From: Lentimonas sp002292345
Lineage (GTDB): Bacteria > Verrucomicrobiota > Verrucomicrobiia > Opitutales > Coraliomargaritaceae
NCBI GenBank assembly: GCA_964187655.1
Contig: CAXLMP010000028.1
Span: 1 to 23,461, forward strand
DNA length: 23,461 nt
Direction of reading: 5' to 3'
The notes under the pieces were generated by a model. It saw nothing but the letters and a program-made list of their open reading frames with translations, searched no databases and was not told where the DNA came from. Numbering within the stretch: the stretch's first letter is position 1; each line of letters begins with the position of its first letter. Shown in pieces: positions 5,695-13,794 of this stretch. A program made the position numbers and the translations under genes.

Positions 5695-8136
5695 ATGCTC
5701 TATTTTCGAATAAATTTGTCAAGATCAGCAAAAGTAATGAAGCGAATAAAGATGCCAGAATCGATTTCTTTGGGTCAAATAAATACTCGCTGTTGGAATT
5801 ATGTCGAGTTGTCGATCAGCTTGGGTGTGTTTGCTGTATTTCTGATTTTAACGTTTCATTCGAATGGTGGTGGTGGAGTGCTGGAGCCACTATTTTTACC
5901 CTTTGCTATGGCGCTGGCGATTGGCTTGGGGCTGCGCTATCAAATGTCAGGCGCGCTAGGGGTCGCAGCTCTATTGGTGTTGATTGTCGCTTATGCGTGG
6001 TTGTCAGGCGTCGGTGTATTTGCGCAGGGTTCTTTCGGTGAGCATCTATTGTTTGCGATCGGGGTGTTGGTTCTATTCATTTTGATTACGTTTATCTGTG
6101 CGATTGTTGTGGGCTATCATTTACGCACGGTAGACCTTGCGGACGAACGTGAGCATTTAATGCATCGGGTGCTAGATGCATTGCCAATCGGTATTTGGGT
6201 ACGCTCGCGCAATGGTCGTACTGTCTTAATTAATGAGCGCTGGGCGAGTTTCTCTCCGAGAAGCGTACCCGAGATTATGAATTCAGAATTACAGGCTCCT
6301 CCAGTTGATCTTGGCGAACAGTGGGAGGTAGATCGAGAGGCGCTGTTCAGCTCGGATGATGGTACGATCCGTTATCAGCAAGTTGATTTAATCGACAATA
6401 CTGGGCGGTCTAACGCGATGACCTTGTTAACTTTGAAAGTCTTTATTAATGAGTCTGAAGGAGAGGGCACCTTATCGTTGCTGGTTGATGAGACCTCATT
6501 GCGCCTCTACGAGGAGCAGATTCGATTGAGTGAGCATCGATTACGCATGGCGCTGGATACAGTGGAGATGGGCTTCTGGGAGCAGGACCTGGGCAGTGGT
6601 GAAATTTTTCGTGATGTGAATTGGTCCCGTATTCTGGAACTAGACTCGATAGATGTGCATGATCATAAAAAGGAATGGCAGGAGCGGATTCATCCGGATG
6701 ATCGTGATCGAGTGTTGGCGGCGTATGTGAGGTTCATTGATAATGGATCGGAGCCACTGGAAATCGATTATCGTATCTGTAAGGGCGCAGCTGAATTCAT
6801 CTGGGTGCAAGATCGGATCGTGGTGCAAGATCGTGATGTGTTTGGTCGTGCGACTCGAATCATGGGGACGATGCAGGACATCACTGCTCGAAAGAGCATT
6901 GAGATCGATTTGAAGCAGGCAAAGGATCGTGCGGAGGCGGGTAATCGGGCAAAGGGGTATTTCATCGCGACGATCTCTCATGAGATTCGCACGCCTTTGA
7001 ATGCAATTATTGGGTTGTCGAGTTTCTTAAACGAGAGTGGGCTGGATGAGGAGCAACTGGATCTGTCGCAGACGATCTATTCGAGCGGTAAGAGTCTGCT
7101 TTTTCTGGTGAATGATATCTTAGATTTCTCGAAAATCGAGTCTGGACGTCTGGATTTAGAGATGCAGGAATTTCCGTTGCATCTGTGCTTTGAGGATTGT
7201 GTAAAGCTCTTCAAGATTCGAGCTGCCGAGCTCAATGTTTCGCTTCGGCTGAGTTTAGATCCGGCACTTACAGAGTTTGCGCTCGGTGACATGGAACGAT
7301 TGCGGCAGATCGTACAAAATTTATTGGCAAACGCACTCAAGTTTACAGACGCGGGCGAAGTAGGAATCGCCGTGCGTCCTATTAAGTTAAGCGAATTACC
7401 TTTGGAGCGTCGTCCTGATGCCTTGGAACCGATCGGATATCTTGACCAACTCGATCATGACTATCTTGAGGTATTAGTGAGTGATTGTGGAATTGGCATT
7501 CCGAAAGATCGGCAACATTTACTGTTTGAGGCATTTAGCCAAGTGGATGCCTCAACAACTCGTAAGTATGGTGGTACTGGGCTCGGATTGGCGATCTGCA
7601 AGCGCTTAGTCCATGCGATGGGAGGACGGATTTGGACGGAAAGTCGCGAGGGTGAGGGGGCTGTGTTTGGTTTTGTGGTGCGGATCAAGTTGATCGAGGA
7701 AGTCTCTGTAGTATCACCTCCGTCCGATCGTCTAGCTGGGGTGGTGGAGCGTATCGTCGAAAAGCACCCTTGCGATATTTTAGTGGTCGGAGATCGAGGT
7801 GAAGTTGAGCATCTGTTACTTGCCTGTCGCCAGTTGGGCTACGCGCCGCACCACGCTCCGAGTTATGACTTAAGTGCGGATGCCTTTCAGCGCCGTCGTT
7901 ATAATATGGTTTTTATCGGGATGGGAAAAGAAGTCGCTGGTCTCGAATTAGCCAGACAGATTTCTGCCGTATCTGGCTCAAAGTCTTCGCAAGTGTTGCT
8001 GGGGGTCGTTCCAGATGGGCAAGCAGTCTCGAAGGAGCGCTGTAAACTGGTAGGGATACAGCGCCTAGTCGAAGGAAACTTAGAAGCAGCGACTATCCGA
8101 GATGTGATTCTGGATGTGCTGCATGAGCGCGGTTAA
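5695..8136 (+). CDS. Membrane PAS-PAS sensor histidine kinase with degenerate receiver domain
   Basis: This 813-residue protein has four predicted membrane helices (about 37-54, 63-80, 84-103, 117-141), a first PAS-like region (about 153-265), a PAS_3-type domain (about 281-400, with H-P-D-D-R and G-T-M-Q-D-I-T-A-R-K), a HisKA dimerisation domain with phospho-acceptor His429 in I-S-H-E-I-R-T-P-L-N, and an HATPase_c domain with N-box (541-549), D-C-G-I-G-I-P (597-603), F-box and G-G-T-G-L-G-L. The last 120 residues fold-match a receiver (I-L-V-V-G-D start) but the phospho-acceptor Asp is replaced (I-G-M at 741-743) and the conserved Lys is not evident, so it is a pseudo-receiver. The start is uncertain: ATG 5695, or 5737 (MKRIK), neither with a Shine-Dalgarno. 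The 3' end overlaps convergent leuA by 44 nt. No cognate response regulator is adjacent, so partner and signal are unknown. Confidence 0.9.
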   Translation: MLYFRINLSRSAKVMKRIKMPESISLGQINTRCWNYVELSISLGVFAVFLILTFHSNGGGGVLEPLFLPFAMALAIGLGLRYQMSGALGVAALLVLIVAYAWLSGVGVFAQGSFGEHLLFAIGVLVLFILITFICAIVVGYHLRTVDLADEREHLMHRVLDALPIGIWVRSRNGRTVLINERWASFSPRSVPEIMNSELQAPPVDLGEQWEVDREALFSSDDGTIRYQQVDLIDNTGRSNAMTLLTLKVFINESEGEGTLSLLVDETSLRLYEEQIRLSEHRLRMALDTVEMGFWEQDLGSGEIFRDVNWSRILELDSIDVHDHKKEWQERIHPDDRDRVLAAYVRFIDNGSEPLEIDYRICKGAAEFIWVQDRIVVQDRDVFGRATRIMGTMQDITARKSIEIDLKQAKDRAEAGNRAKGYFIATISHEIRTPLNAIIGLSSFLNESGLDEEQLDLSQTIYSSGKSLLFLVNDILDFSKIESGRLDLEMQEFPLHLCFEDCVKLFKIRAAELNVSLRLSLDPALTEFALGDMERLRQIVQNLLANALKFTDAGEVGIAVRPIKLSELPLERRPDALEPIGYLDQLDHDYLEVLVSDCGIGIPKDRQHLLFEAFSQVDASTTRKYGGTGLGLAICKRLVHAMGGRIWTESREGEGAVFGFVVRIKLIEEVSVVSPPSDRLAGVVERIVEKHPCDILVVGDRGEVEHLLLACRQLGYAPHHAPSYDLSADAFQRRRYNMVFIGMGKEVAGLELARQISAVSGSKSSQVLLGVVPDGQAVSKERCKLVGIQRLVEGNLEAATIRDVILDVLHERG

Positions 8137-9790
8137 ACGCGCTCACTAGGGCGTGCAAGCCAGCGAGTTCAATATTCGGATTGATTCCGCAACCGTAGCA
8201 AATCAAGCCGCTTTCGTGCTCGATTTGAATGTAGGCCGCGGCATCTGTTGCCGAGCCGCTGCCGATCGAGTGCTGGCGATAGTCTAGGAGCGTAAAGTGC
8301 TTCCAACCCTGGCTATCAAGTGCCTTGGCAAAGGCGCTAATTGGGCCGTTGCCGCGACCAGAGATCGTAAGCCGCTCACCGTTGAAGTTGATTTGAGCGT
8401 CGATGCTGACCTCGCCAGTATCGAAGAAGTCTTTGCGTTGAATCGAGAGCAACTCAAGCGGACTACTTAAATTCACGTATTCGCGTCGAAAGATTTCGTG
8501 CACTTCGGTAGATTTTAATTCGCAGTTGTCTTGATCGGCGGCGTTATTGATCACGAGGCCGACTTCGGGATGCATGACCTTCGGTAAATCGAGTCCGAAC
8601 TCACGAGATAAAATATATGCGACGCCTCCTTTACCACTTTGGCTGTTAATGCGGATGATTGCCTCGTAGTCGCGGCCTAGATCGGCTGGATCGATTAACA
8701 AGTAGGGGACTTGCCAGTGTGCGCCTGGTTCTCCTCCCTTTTGGCGCAAATCCATGCCTTTCTTGATCGCATCTTGATGCGAGCCAGAAAATGCGGTGAA
8801 GACCAAGTCACCGGCATACGGATGGCGGTCTGGCACATGCATACGCGTAACACGCTCGTATGTCTCTCGCGTTTGATTCAAATTGCTAAAGTCGAGCTTG
8901 GGATCGACGCCTTGTGTGTAGAGATTCAACGCAACGGTTACGATATCGAGATTACCGGTGCGCTCGCCGTTGCCAAAAAGCGTGCCTTCGACACGATCTG
9001 CGCCAGCCATTAAGCCAAGTTCGGTAGCCGCGACCCCAGTGCCGCGATCATTGTGCGTGTGTAAAGAAATAATCGCTGTATTGCGATCTCTCAAGTTGCG
9101 GCAGAACCATTCGATTTGGTCGGCGTGTACATTCGGCGTTGCCATTTCAACTGTGGCGGGAAGATTCAGGATGATTTTGTTCGCGGTGGTCGGTTGCCAG
9201 ACATCAATCACGGCTTCGCAAATTTCCAAGGCATAATCGACTTCAGTGTCTGAAAAACTCTCAGGGGAATACTCTAGGCGAACTTTGGTGGCTGGAAGGG
9301 TGGAAACGAGACTTTTGATCAATTGAGTGCCTTCGGTAGCAATCTGTTTGATCTCTTCTTTGCTCATGTTGAAAGTGACGCGGCGCTGTAACGGCGAGGT
9401 CGAGTTATATAAGTGTACGATAGCTTTGGGCACGCCCTCCAAGCTTTCGAAGGTGCGGCGGATTAGATGTTCTCGCGCTTGAACCAGCACCTGCAAAGTT
9501 ACGTCTGATGGGATGCGGTCTTCTTTGACTAAGCGGCGGATGAAGTTGAACTCGGTATCGCTGGCGGAGGGAAAGCCGACCTCAATTTCTTTGAATCCGG
9601 TGGCGACTAGTAATTCGAAGAACTCGACCTTCTCGTCTACGTTCATTGGGATCGCAAGGGCTTGATTGCCGTCGCGAAGATCGACACTTGCCCAGATCGG
9701 GGCGGTGGTGATCGTCTTGTCCGGCCATGTGCGGTCGGGCAAATTAATTTGCTGAAAGGGCCGGTACTTAGTGATGGTGCCTTTTTGCAT
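8093..9790 (-). CDS. leuA: 2-isopropylmalate synthase
   Basis: This enzyme condenses acetyl-CoA with 2-oxoisovalerate, the first committed step of leucine synthesis. From the ATG at 9790 it is 565 residues, the length of the actinobacterial-type LeuA (K-Y-R-P-F and R-T-W-P-D near the N-terminus). The catalytic TIM barrel shows S-V-D-L-R-D-G-N-Q-A-L (35-45, with metal-binding Asp40), H-T-H-N-D-R-G (244-250, metal-binding His) and G-N-G-E-R-T-G-N. The C-terminal region (about 435-560) is the LeuA regulatory domain, where leucine feedback would act. The frame stays open upstream to an ATG at 9907, but the extra 39 residues (SHRDTETRR and so on) look non-coding and unlike the family, so 9790 is preferred. 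The stop lies inside the convergent kinase gene. No leader peptide with leucine codons or T-box is seen. Confidence 0.95.
   Translation of the reverse strand: MQKGTITKYRPFQQINLPDRTWPDKTITTAPIWASVDLRDGNQALAIPMNVDEKVEFFELLVATGFKEIEVGFPSASDTEFNFIRRLVKEDRIPSDVTLQVLVQAREHLIRRTFESLEGVPKAIVHLYNSTSPLQRRVTFNMSKEEIKQIATEGTQLIKSLVSTLPATKVRLEYSPESFSDTEVDYALEICEAVIDVWQPTTANKIILNLPATVEMATPNVHADQIEWFCRNLRDRNTAIISLHTHNDRGTGVAATELGLMAGADRVEGTLFGNGERTGNLDIVTVALNLYTQGVDPKLDFSNLNQTRETYERVTRMHVPDRHPYAGDLVFTAFSGSHQDAIKKGMDLRQKGGEPGAHWQVPYLLIDPADLGRDYEAIIRINSQSGKGGVAYILSREFGLDLPKVMHPEVGLVINNAADQDNCELKSTEVHEIFRREYVNLSSPLELLSIQRKDFFDTGEVSIDAQINFNGERLTISGRGNGPISAFAKALDSQGWKHFTLLDYRQHSIGSGSATDAAAYIQIEHESGLICYGCGINPNIELAGLHALVSAFNRAHAAHPESHLG
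8124..8145. other. Hairpin inside the convergent gene overlap
   Basis: TGAGCGCG (8124-8131) pairs perfectly with CGCGCTCA (8138-8145) around a 6-nt loop that contains the TAA stop of the histidine kinase (8134-8136). It lies within the leuA coding region. There is no T-run on the plus strand, so terminator function is only a guess; it may slow or end kinase transcripts, or protect their 3' ends. Confidence 0.5.
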
Positions 9791-10114
9791 GCTGAAAATG
9801 GGTTCGCTACTGGAGTGTTTGTTTCGGGTTTCGAGGCGCGTTCTGGTGCGGCGCGTCTCTGTATCGCGGTGGGAGCATTGGCTCGCTTGATTATTATGCG
9901 CGGGCATTGAGCCCGCAAACGAATTACTTTATGTCCCCAAAGGGGAGAAGTTGTCGTGCGCTTGTTAGGCGTATCGCTTTTGCGAATAATACATGCATCG
10001 GTTAAGCATTCATTCGATTTAGGGACTGTCAAGCGCGTGCTTGCATCAAGCGAGGTCGAGCGTGTATTACTTAAGTCTTGTTTGTGGACTGTATTCCTCT
10101 CAAATTTAATAACT
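9791..10114. other. Divergent intergenic region leuA / coaC
   Basis: About 324 nt lie between the preferred starts of leuA (-) and the coaC-like gene (+). It contains the hairpin at 9900-9916, a second small hairpin TCCCC-AAA-GGGGA at 9934-9946, and a decayed direct-repeat-like stretch near 9838-9875 (plus strand GAGGCGCG ... CGCGTCTC, nearly self-complementary). Open frames exist on both strands across it but none has family features. Promoters for both genes should lie here; I cannot place them confidently. Confidence 0.45.
9900..9916. repeat. REP-like palindrome, third copy of the 6-bp/5-nt hairpin design
   Basis: GCGGGC (9900-9905), loop ATTGA, GCCCGC (9911-9916). The geometry and core (G-N-GGGC / GCCC-N-C) match the two hairpins at 2562-2608, again intergenic and with no T-run. 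Confidence 0.5.
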
Positions 10115-10681
10115 GTGGCAGAGATTAATTTAGACTTAAAAGGGCGCACTATTATTTTGGGCATTACGGGATCGATTGCAGCCTACAAGGCTGCCGATAT
10201 CACTAGTCGCTTGACCGAAGCCGGCGCGCAAGTGTATCCGGTGATGACCGCAGAAGCCTGTCGATTTATACAACCGCTTACTTTGCAGGTGCTTTCACGT
10301 AATCCGGTCGTATCGGATCTGTGGAAGGAAGAGGAGGGCTGGCAACCCGGACACATTGAGTTGGCGGATCGGGCAGACCTCGTCCTCGTAGCTCCAGCGA
10401 CCGCACATTGCCTCGCATTATTCGCGCAGGGACTCGCGCCAGACTTACTCTCGTCGATTCATTTAGCAACACCTGCACCAGTTATGTTGGCGCCTGCGAT
10501 GAATGGTAAGATGTTGGCACATGTGGCGACTCAAGAAAACATTAAGACGCTTCGTTCGCGCGGCTATCATTTTATTGAACCGCAGAGTGGTATGCTCGCT
10601 TGTGGATATGAGGGGGAAGGCAAGCTGGCTGCCGTAGAGACGATCGTAGAATCGGTCCAAGATTTTTTTGCAAACGCTTGA
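10115..10681 (+). CDS. coaC: Phosphopantothenoylcysteine decarboxylase (CoaC-type flavoprotein)
   Basis: This FMN-dependent enzyme decarboxylates 4'-phosphopantothenoylcysteine in coenzyme A synthesis. Starting at GTG 10115 it has 188 residues, the size of a stand-alone CoaC. Visible motifs are G-I-T-G-S-I-A-A-Y-K (flavin site, residues 16-25), G-H-I-E-L-A-D-R-A-D-L-V-L-V-A-P-A-T-A (catalytic His80), A-P-A-M-N (Asn130) and the substrate clamp G-M-L-A-C-G-Y-E-G-E-G-K (Cys163). The frame is open upstream to 9956, but those residues do not look like the family. The CoaB synthetase half of the usual Dfp fusion is absent; the next gene, 9 nt downstream, is unrelated, so CoaB must be encoded elsewhere. 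The exact start is uncertain because no Shine-Dalgarno is visible. Confidence 0.88.
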   Translation: MAEINLDLKGRTIILGITGSIAAYKAADITSRLTEAGAQVYPVMTAEACRFIQPLTLQVLSRNPVVSDLWKEEEGWQPGHIELADRADLVLVAPATAHCLALFAQGLAPDLLSSIHLATPAPVMLAPAMNGKMLAHVATQENIKTLRSRGYHFIEPQSGMLACGYEGEGKLAAVETIVESVQDFFANA

Positions 10682-10690
10682 TTAAACGGA

Positions 10691-13600
10691 ATGGATAAAA
10701 AGAATATGCAGTCCGAATCGGCTTCATCTGATTCAAGTAAAGAGCGCTTAAACAATAGTATGCTTAAGTCAGGAGAAAGCTTTGGGAATTTTCGTGTCGT
10801 TAAGTGTATTAGTTCGAGCTTGTTGGCGAATTACTACCATATGCAGCATGTGCGTGATTTGCGTGATGTGACGCTCTGTGTGTTTCACCCGCGAACTATT
10901 GAGGATGCGAAATGTTTGAAACGTTTAGAGGGCTTACAGACGGCGCTGAAGGCGATTAATCATGAGGGCATTCCACAGATTCAGGATTGTGCTTTGATAA
11001 ATCAACGGCACTGCATCTTTATGGATGCAGTCAAGGGACAAAGCTTGAGTCAATATTTCGCTGAGCATGCGAAGCCGGGAGTCGATGCTGAAGACGTTGG
11101 GCGTATCTTGGCTTTGCTGTTAGGGATTTTAGGGTATGCGCATGCGCAAGGTGTGGACCATCGTGATCTGGATACGGACCTCATTTTCATACAGAGCGAT
11201 GGCTCTATACAGGTGCTCGGTTTGGGTGTGAAGGCGACTTTGGGCATTGAGTTGTTTGAGTCGATCGTTTCGGCATCGGTCTGTCCGCTGGGTGCAAATG
11301 TGGCATCCGAGCGACTTAATTCGTTTGATGTGATGAGTCCTGAGTATCGTCACGGGATCGTTGAAGATGCGCGAGTGGATATTTTTGCTTCGGGTAATAT
11401 TGCGTATTGGCTTTTGACAGGGCAGAAAGCGGACTTGTCTAAGTACGAGGCTCCGTCAACCATTGTGGATGATCTCCCGAAAGTTTGGGATGCGCTGATT
11501 GAGACGACGCTTAAGCGAAGCCGAGATGATCGGTATCAATCTTGCAGGAGCATGCTTCTGGCTTTGAAGGGGACGGCGGACGAACTGGAGCCAGAACGTG
11601 GAGGCTTGATTCAACGACAGATTGATCGAATTCCAGTGCCAAAGGGAATTGAGGCACGTGGCGAGCTAGCAACTCGAATCTATCGCTTGGCGGTGATTGG
11701 TTTAGTTGGTCTGAGTTTGACGGGCTTAGTCTCATCTTTCTTGCATTCAATATTTGTCGAGCACTTAGAAAATACGCAAGTGGTGTCAGTGGCGGCCGAT
11801 GGTGAATCGCCGAATTTACAACTTAATGTGACGCCGGTGGGGGCTCAGGTCCGGTTTGTTGGTATCGATGCTGTCTTTAGCACTAGAGAGGGTGGGCTTG
11901 ATCTGGTTGTGCAGCCTGGGGATTATAATGTGCGAATTTCTGCTCCGCAGTATTTAGAGCAGCAGTTGCCGGTGTCTATTGGGAATGTTGCCTTGCCTAG
12001 AATTAATATTGAGTTGCAGTCAGCGTCGGAGGATTTGCGAATTCAGACTCAACCTGGAGCGGTAATTGCCCTCCTGAATGAAGAAAATCTAGAAGTAGAG
12101 CTCGGTACGACAGATGCGGACGGACAATTTAATTTAAAGCGGGGGGATTTTGACGAGTTTGATCGTATTATTATCCGGAAGATGGGATACTTGCCTACGA
12201 CTTTAGAAGATCTGAGTGGCGCGCTGATGCAGGTCGTATTGGCGGAGTTGCCTTCGAGTGTGACTGTGCGGACTCAACCCGAGGGTGCCCGTGTCTTGGT
12301 AAATAGTATCTACGTGGGACCTTCACCCGTAACAATCGATGCATCCGAGGGCAATGGAAACTACATTGTGGCCGTGCAATCTCAAGGCTATCGCACCGAT
12401 AGTCGCCGCGTTAATGTGGAATCTGGCGAGCATGAAGTGGTTGATTTTGGCGCGTTGGTCTTACGCTCGGCAGAGCTTGGTTTTGCGGTTACTTTTGCAG
12501 GTGCCCCTAGTAGTGGGGTCTCCGGATTGATGGATGACCTGTTAGTGGAGCTAGATGGGCAGCAACTCGCATATGATTCAGAGGTATTGAAGGCAGTCCT
12601 TGAGGGGACTCATACGGTGCGCTTACTGCATCCGCTATATGTGTCAGAATTACAAACTGTGAAGGTCGAGGATCGAGTGGATCAAACGCTAACTTATTTA
12701 ATGCAGCCAGTACCTGGGCAGGTCGAGTTGGTGGTACCGCCGGAGTTGGAAGTTGAAGTGCGTGTGGCAGGAGTGGATGTCGATGTTTTAGATGGTATTG
12801 TTTCTTTGGCTGCCAATCAACGTGTTGAGCTCGAACTGCGAATGAAGGATTATCTTACGATGGTGAGACACTTTAAGTTGAAGCCCGATGAACGTATTAC
12901 ATGGGAGGTTGAACCTGTGCAAATTCCAGGGCCTGAGCCTGGGGCCGAGTGGACGATGCCTTATTTAGCTTTGAAGCTCTGCTGGGTTGAGGCGGGAAAA
13001 TTCCTTATGGGTAGTCCGATTGAAGAAGTAGGGCGCTTGCCGAATGAGGGACCGCAGACGGCGGTTCGTTTTAATCAGGGGTTCTGGATTGGAAAATATG
13101 AGGTGACTCAGGCGCAGTATTCCGAGGTGATGGGTCAAAATCCTTCGTCAGTGACTAGTGAGAGCTTTCCAGTAGACAATGTTTCATGGGAAGACGTAAG
13201 GCTATATTGCCAAGTCTTGACAAATATTGAAAGAGGAGCCGGACGCTTACCGGAGGGCTATGTATATCGATTGCCGACAGAAGCAGAGTGGGAATATGCC
13301 GCTCGTTCGGGCTCAGTCGCGCCGTTTACCTTTGGTGATCAAGCTGATGTTTCTAATGGTAATTTCAGTGGAGTCTATCCATTCGATGCCGAGTCTCAGG
13401 TAAGTAACCTAGATCATTATGGCACCTTGCCTGTGGGTTCGTATCCACCAAATGATTTCGGGCTACACGATACGCACGGTAATCTCGCCGAATGGACTTT
13501 GGACCGATATAATGGTCGTCTTTATGGTGGTTCGCTAGTGGATCCACGTCCGAGAGACGAAGGGCTCCGTGTAGTCGTCCGTGGAGGCAGCTGGGAGGAT

Positions 13601-13699
13601 TTTGCAGTTCGCGTGCGTTGTGCCGCTCGCGATGAGATTCGCGGTGATACAAAGAGTAATGCGATCGGATTTCGAGTGGCGTTGGCACCCGCTTTCTAG
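10691..13699 (+). CDS. Pseudokinase - membrane helix - PEGA repeats - FGE/SUMF1-like fusion protein
   Basis: This is a 1002-residue modular protein. Residues about 31-295 have a Ser/Thr-kinase fold (Y-A-H-A-Q-G-V-D-H-R-D-L; G-Q-K-A-D near the end of the C-lobe), but key residues are missing: no VAIK lysine (T-L-C-V-F-H-P), HRD present at 157-159 with the following Asn replaced by Leu, and DFG changed to G-L-G (177-179). It is thus probably a pseudokinase. About 331-351 is a single membrane helix. About 376-672 contains PEGA-type beta modules (such as T-V-R-T-Q-P-E-G-A-R-V-L-V-N at 525-538), expected outside the membrane, then a further beta region to 745. About 757-1000 is a formylglycine-generating-enzyme-like domain (F-L-M-G-S-P, Y-E-V-T-Q-A-Q-Y, L-P-T-E-A-E-W-E-Y-A-A-R, G-N-L-A-E-W, R-G-G-S-W), but without the active-site Cys pair before R-C-A-A-R. 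It is likely a transmembrane sensor or scaffold. It follows coaC by 9 nt. Confidence 0.85.
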   Translation: MDKKNMQSESASSDSSKERLNNSMLKSGESFGNFRVVKCISSSLLANYYHMQHVRDLRDVTLCVFHPRTIEDAKCLKRLEGLQTALKAINHEGIPQIQDCALINQRHCIFMDAVKGQSLSQYFAEHAKPGVDAEDVGRILALLLGILGYAHAQGVDHRDLDTDLIFIQSDGSIQVLGLGVKATLGIELFESIVSASVCPLGANVASERLNSFDVMSPEYRHGIVEDARVDIFASGNIAYWLLTGQKADLSKYEAPSTIVDDLPKVWDALIETTLKRSRDDRYQSCRSMLLALKGTADELEPERGGLIQRQIDRIPVPKGIEARGELATRIYRLAVIGLVGLSLTGLVSSFLHSIFVEHLENTQVVSVAADGESPNLQLNVTPVGAQVRFVGIDAVFSTREGGLDLVVQPGDYNVRISAPQYLEQQLPVSIGNVALPRINIELQSASEDLRIQTQPGAVIALLNEENLEVELGTTDADGQFNLKRGDFDEFDRIIIRKMGYLPTTLEDLSGALMQVVLAELPSSVTVRTQPEGARVLVNSIYVGPSPVTIDASEGNGNYIVAVQSQGYRTDSRRVNVESGEHEVVDFGALVLRSAELGFAVTFAGAPSSGVSGLMDDLLVELDGQQLAYDSEVLKAVLEGTHTVRLLHPLYVSELQTVKVEDRVDQTLTYLMQPVPGQVELVVPPELEVEVRVAGVDVDVLDGIVSLAANQRVELELRMKDYLTMVRHFKLKPDERITWEVEPVQIPGPEPGAEWTMPYLALKLCWVEAGKFLMGSPIEEVGRLPNEGPQTAVRFNQGFWIGKYEVTQAQYSEVMGQNPSSVTSESFPVDNVSWEDVRLYCQVLTNIERGAGRLPEGYVYRLPTEAEWEYAARSGSVAPFTFGDQADVSNGNFSGVYPFDAESQVSNLDHYGTLPVGSYPPNDFGLHDTHGNLAEWTLDRYNGRLYGGSLVDPRPRDEGLRVVVRGGSWEDFAVRVRCAARDEIRGDTKSNAIGFRVALAPAF

Positions 13700-13794
13700 T
13701 GCCGTGACTTTGGGCCATTCGCGCGACCTTCGCTGGGGCAGTGCTAAATCCGGATTAATTATGTGGATCGCGACCGTCTAGGTTTGTCGTCTAG

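Noticed and set aside
9791..9907. N-terminal extension of leuA by 39 residues
   Set aside because: The added residues are Arg/Thr/Ser-rich and unlike any LeuA; they cover an intergenic hairpin and repeat-like DNA. The ATG at 9790 fits the family start.
9956..10114. N-terminal extension of the coaC-like gene from an upstream ATG
   Set aside because: The family begins shortly before the G-I-T-G-S motif; the extra 53 residues show no resemblance and overlap the likely promoter region.
9643..10164. 173-codon open frame on the minus strand between leuA and coaC
   Set aside because: Overlaps both real genes, basic low-complexity composition typical of shadow frames.
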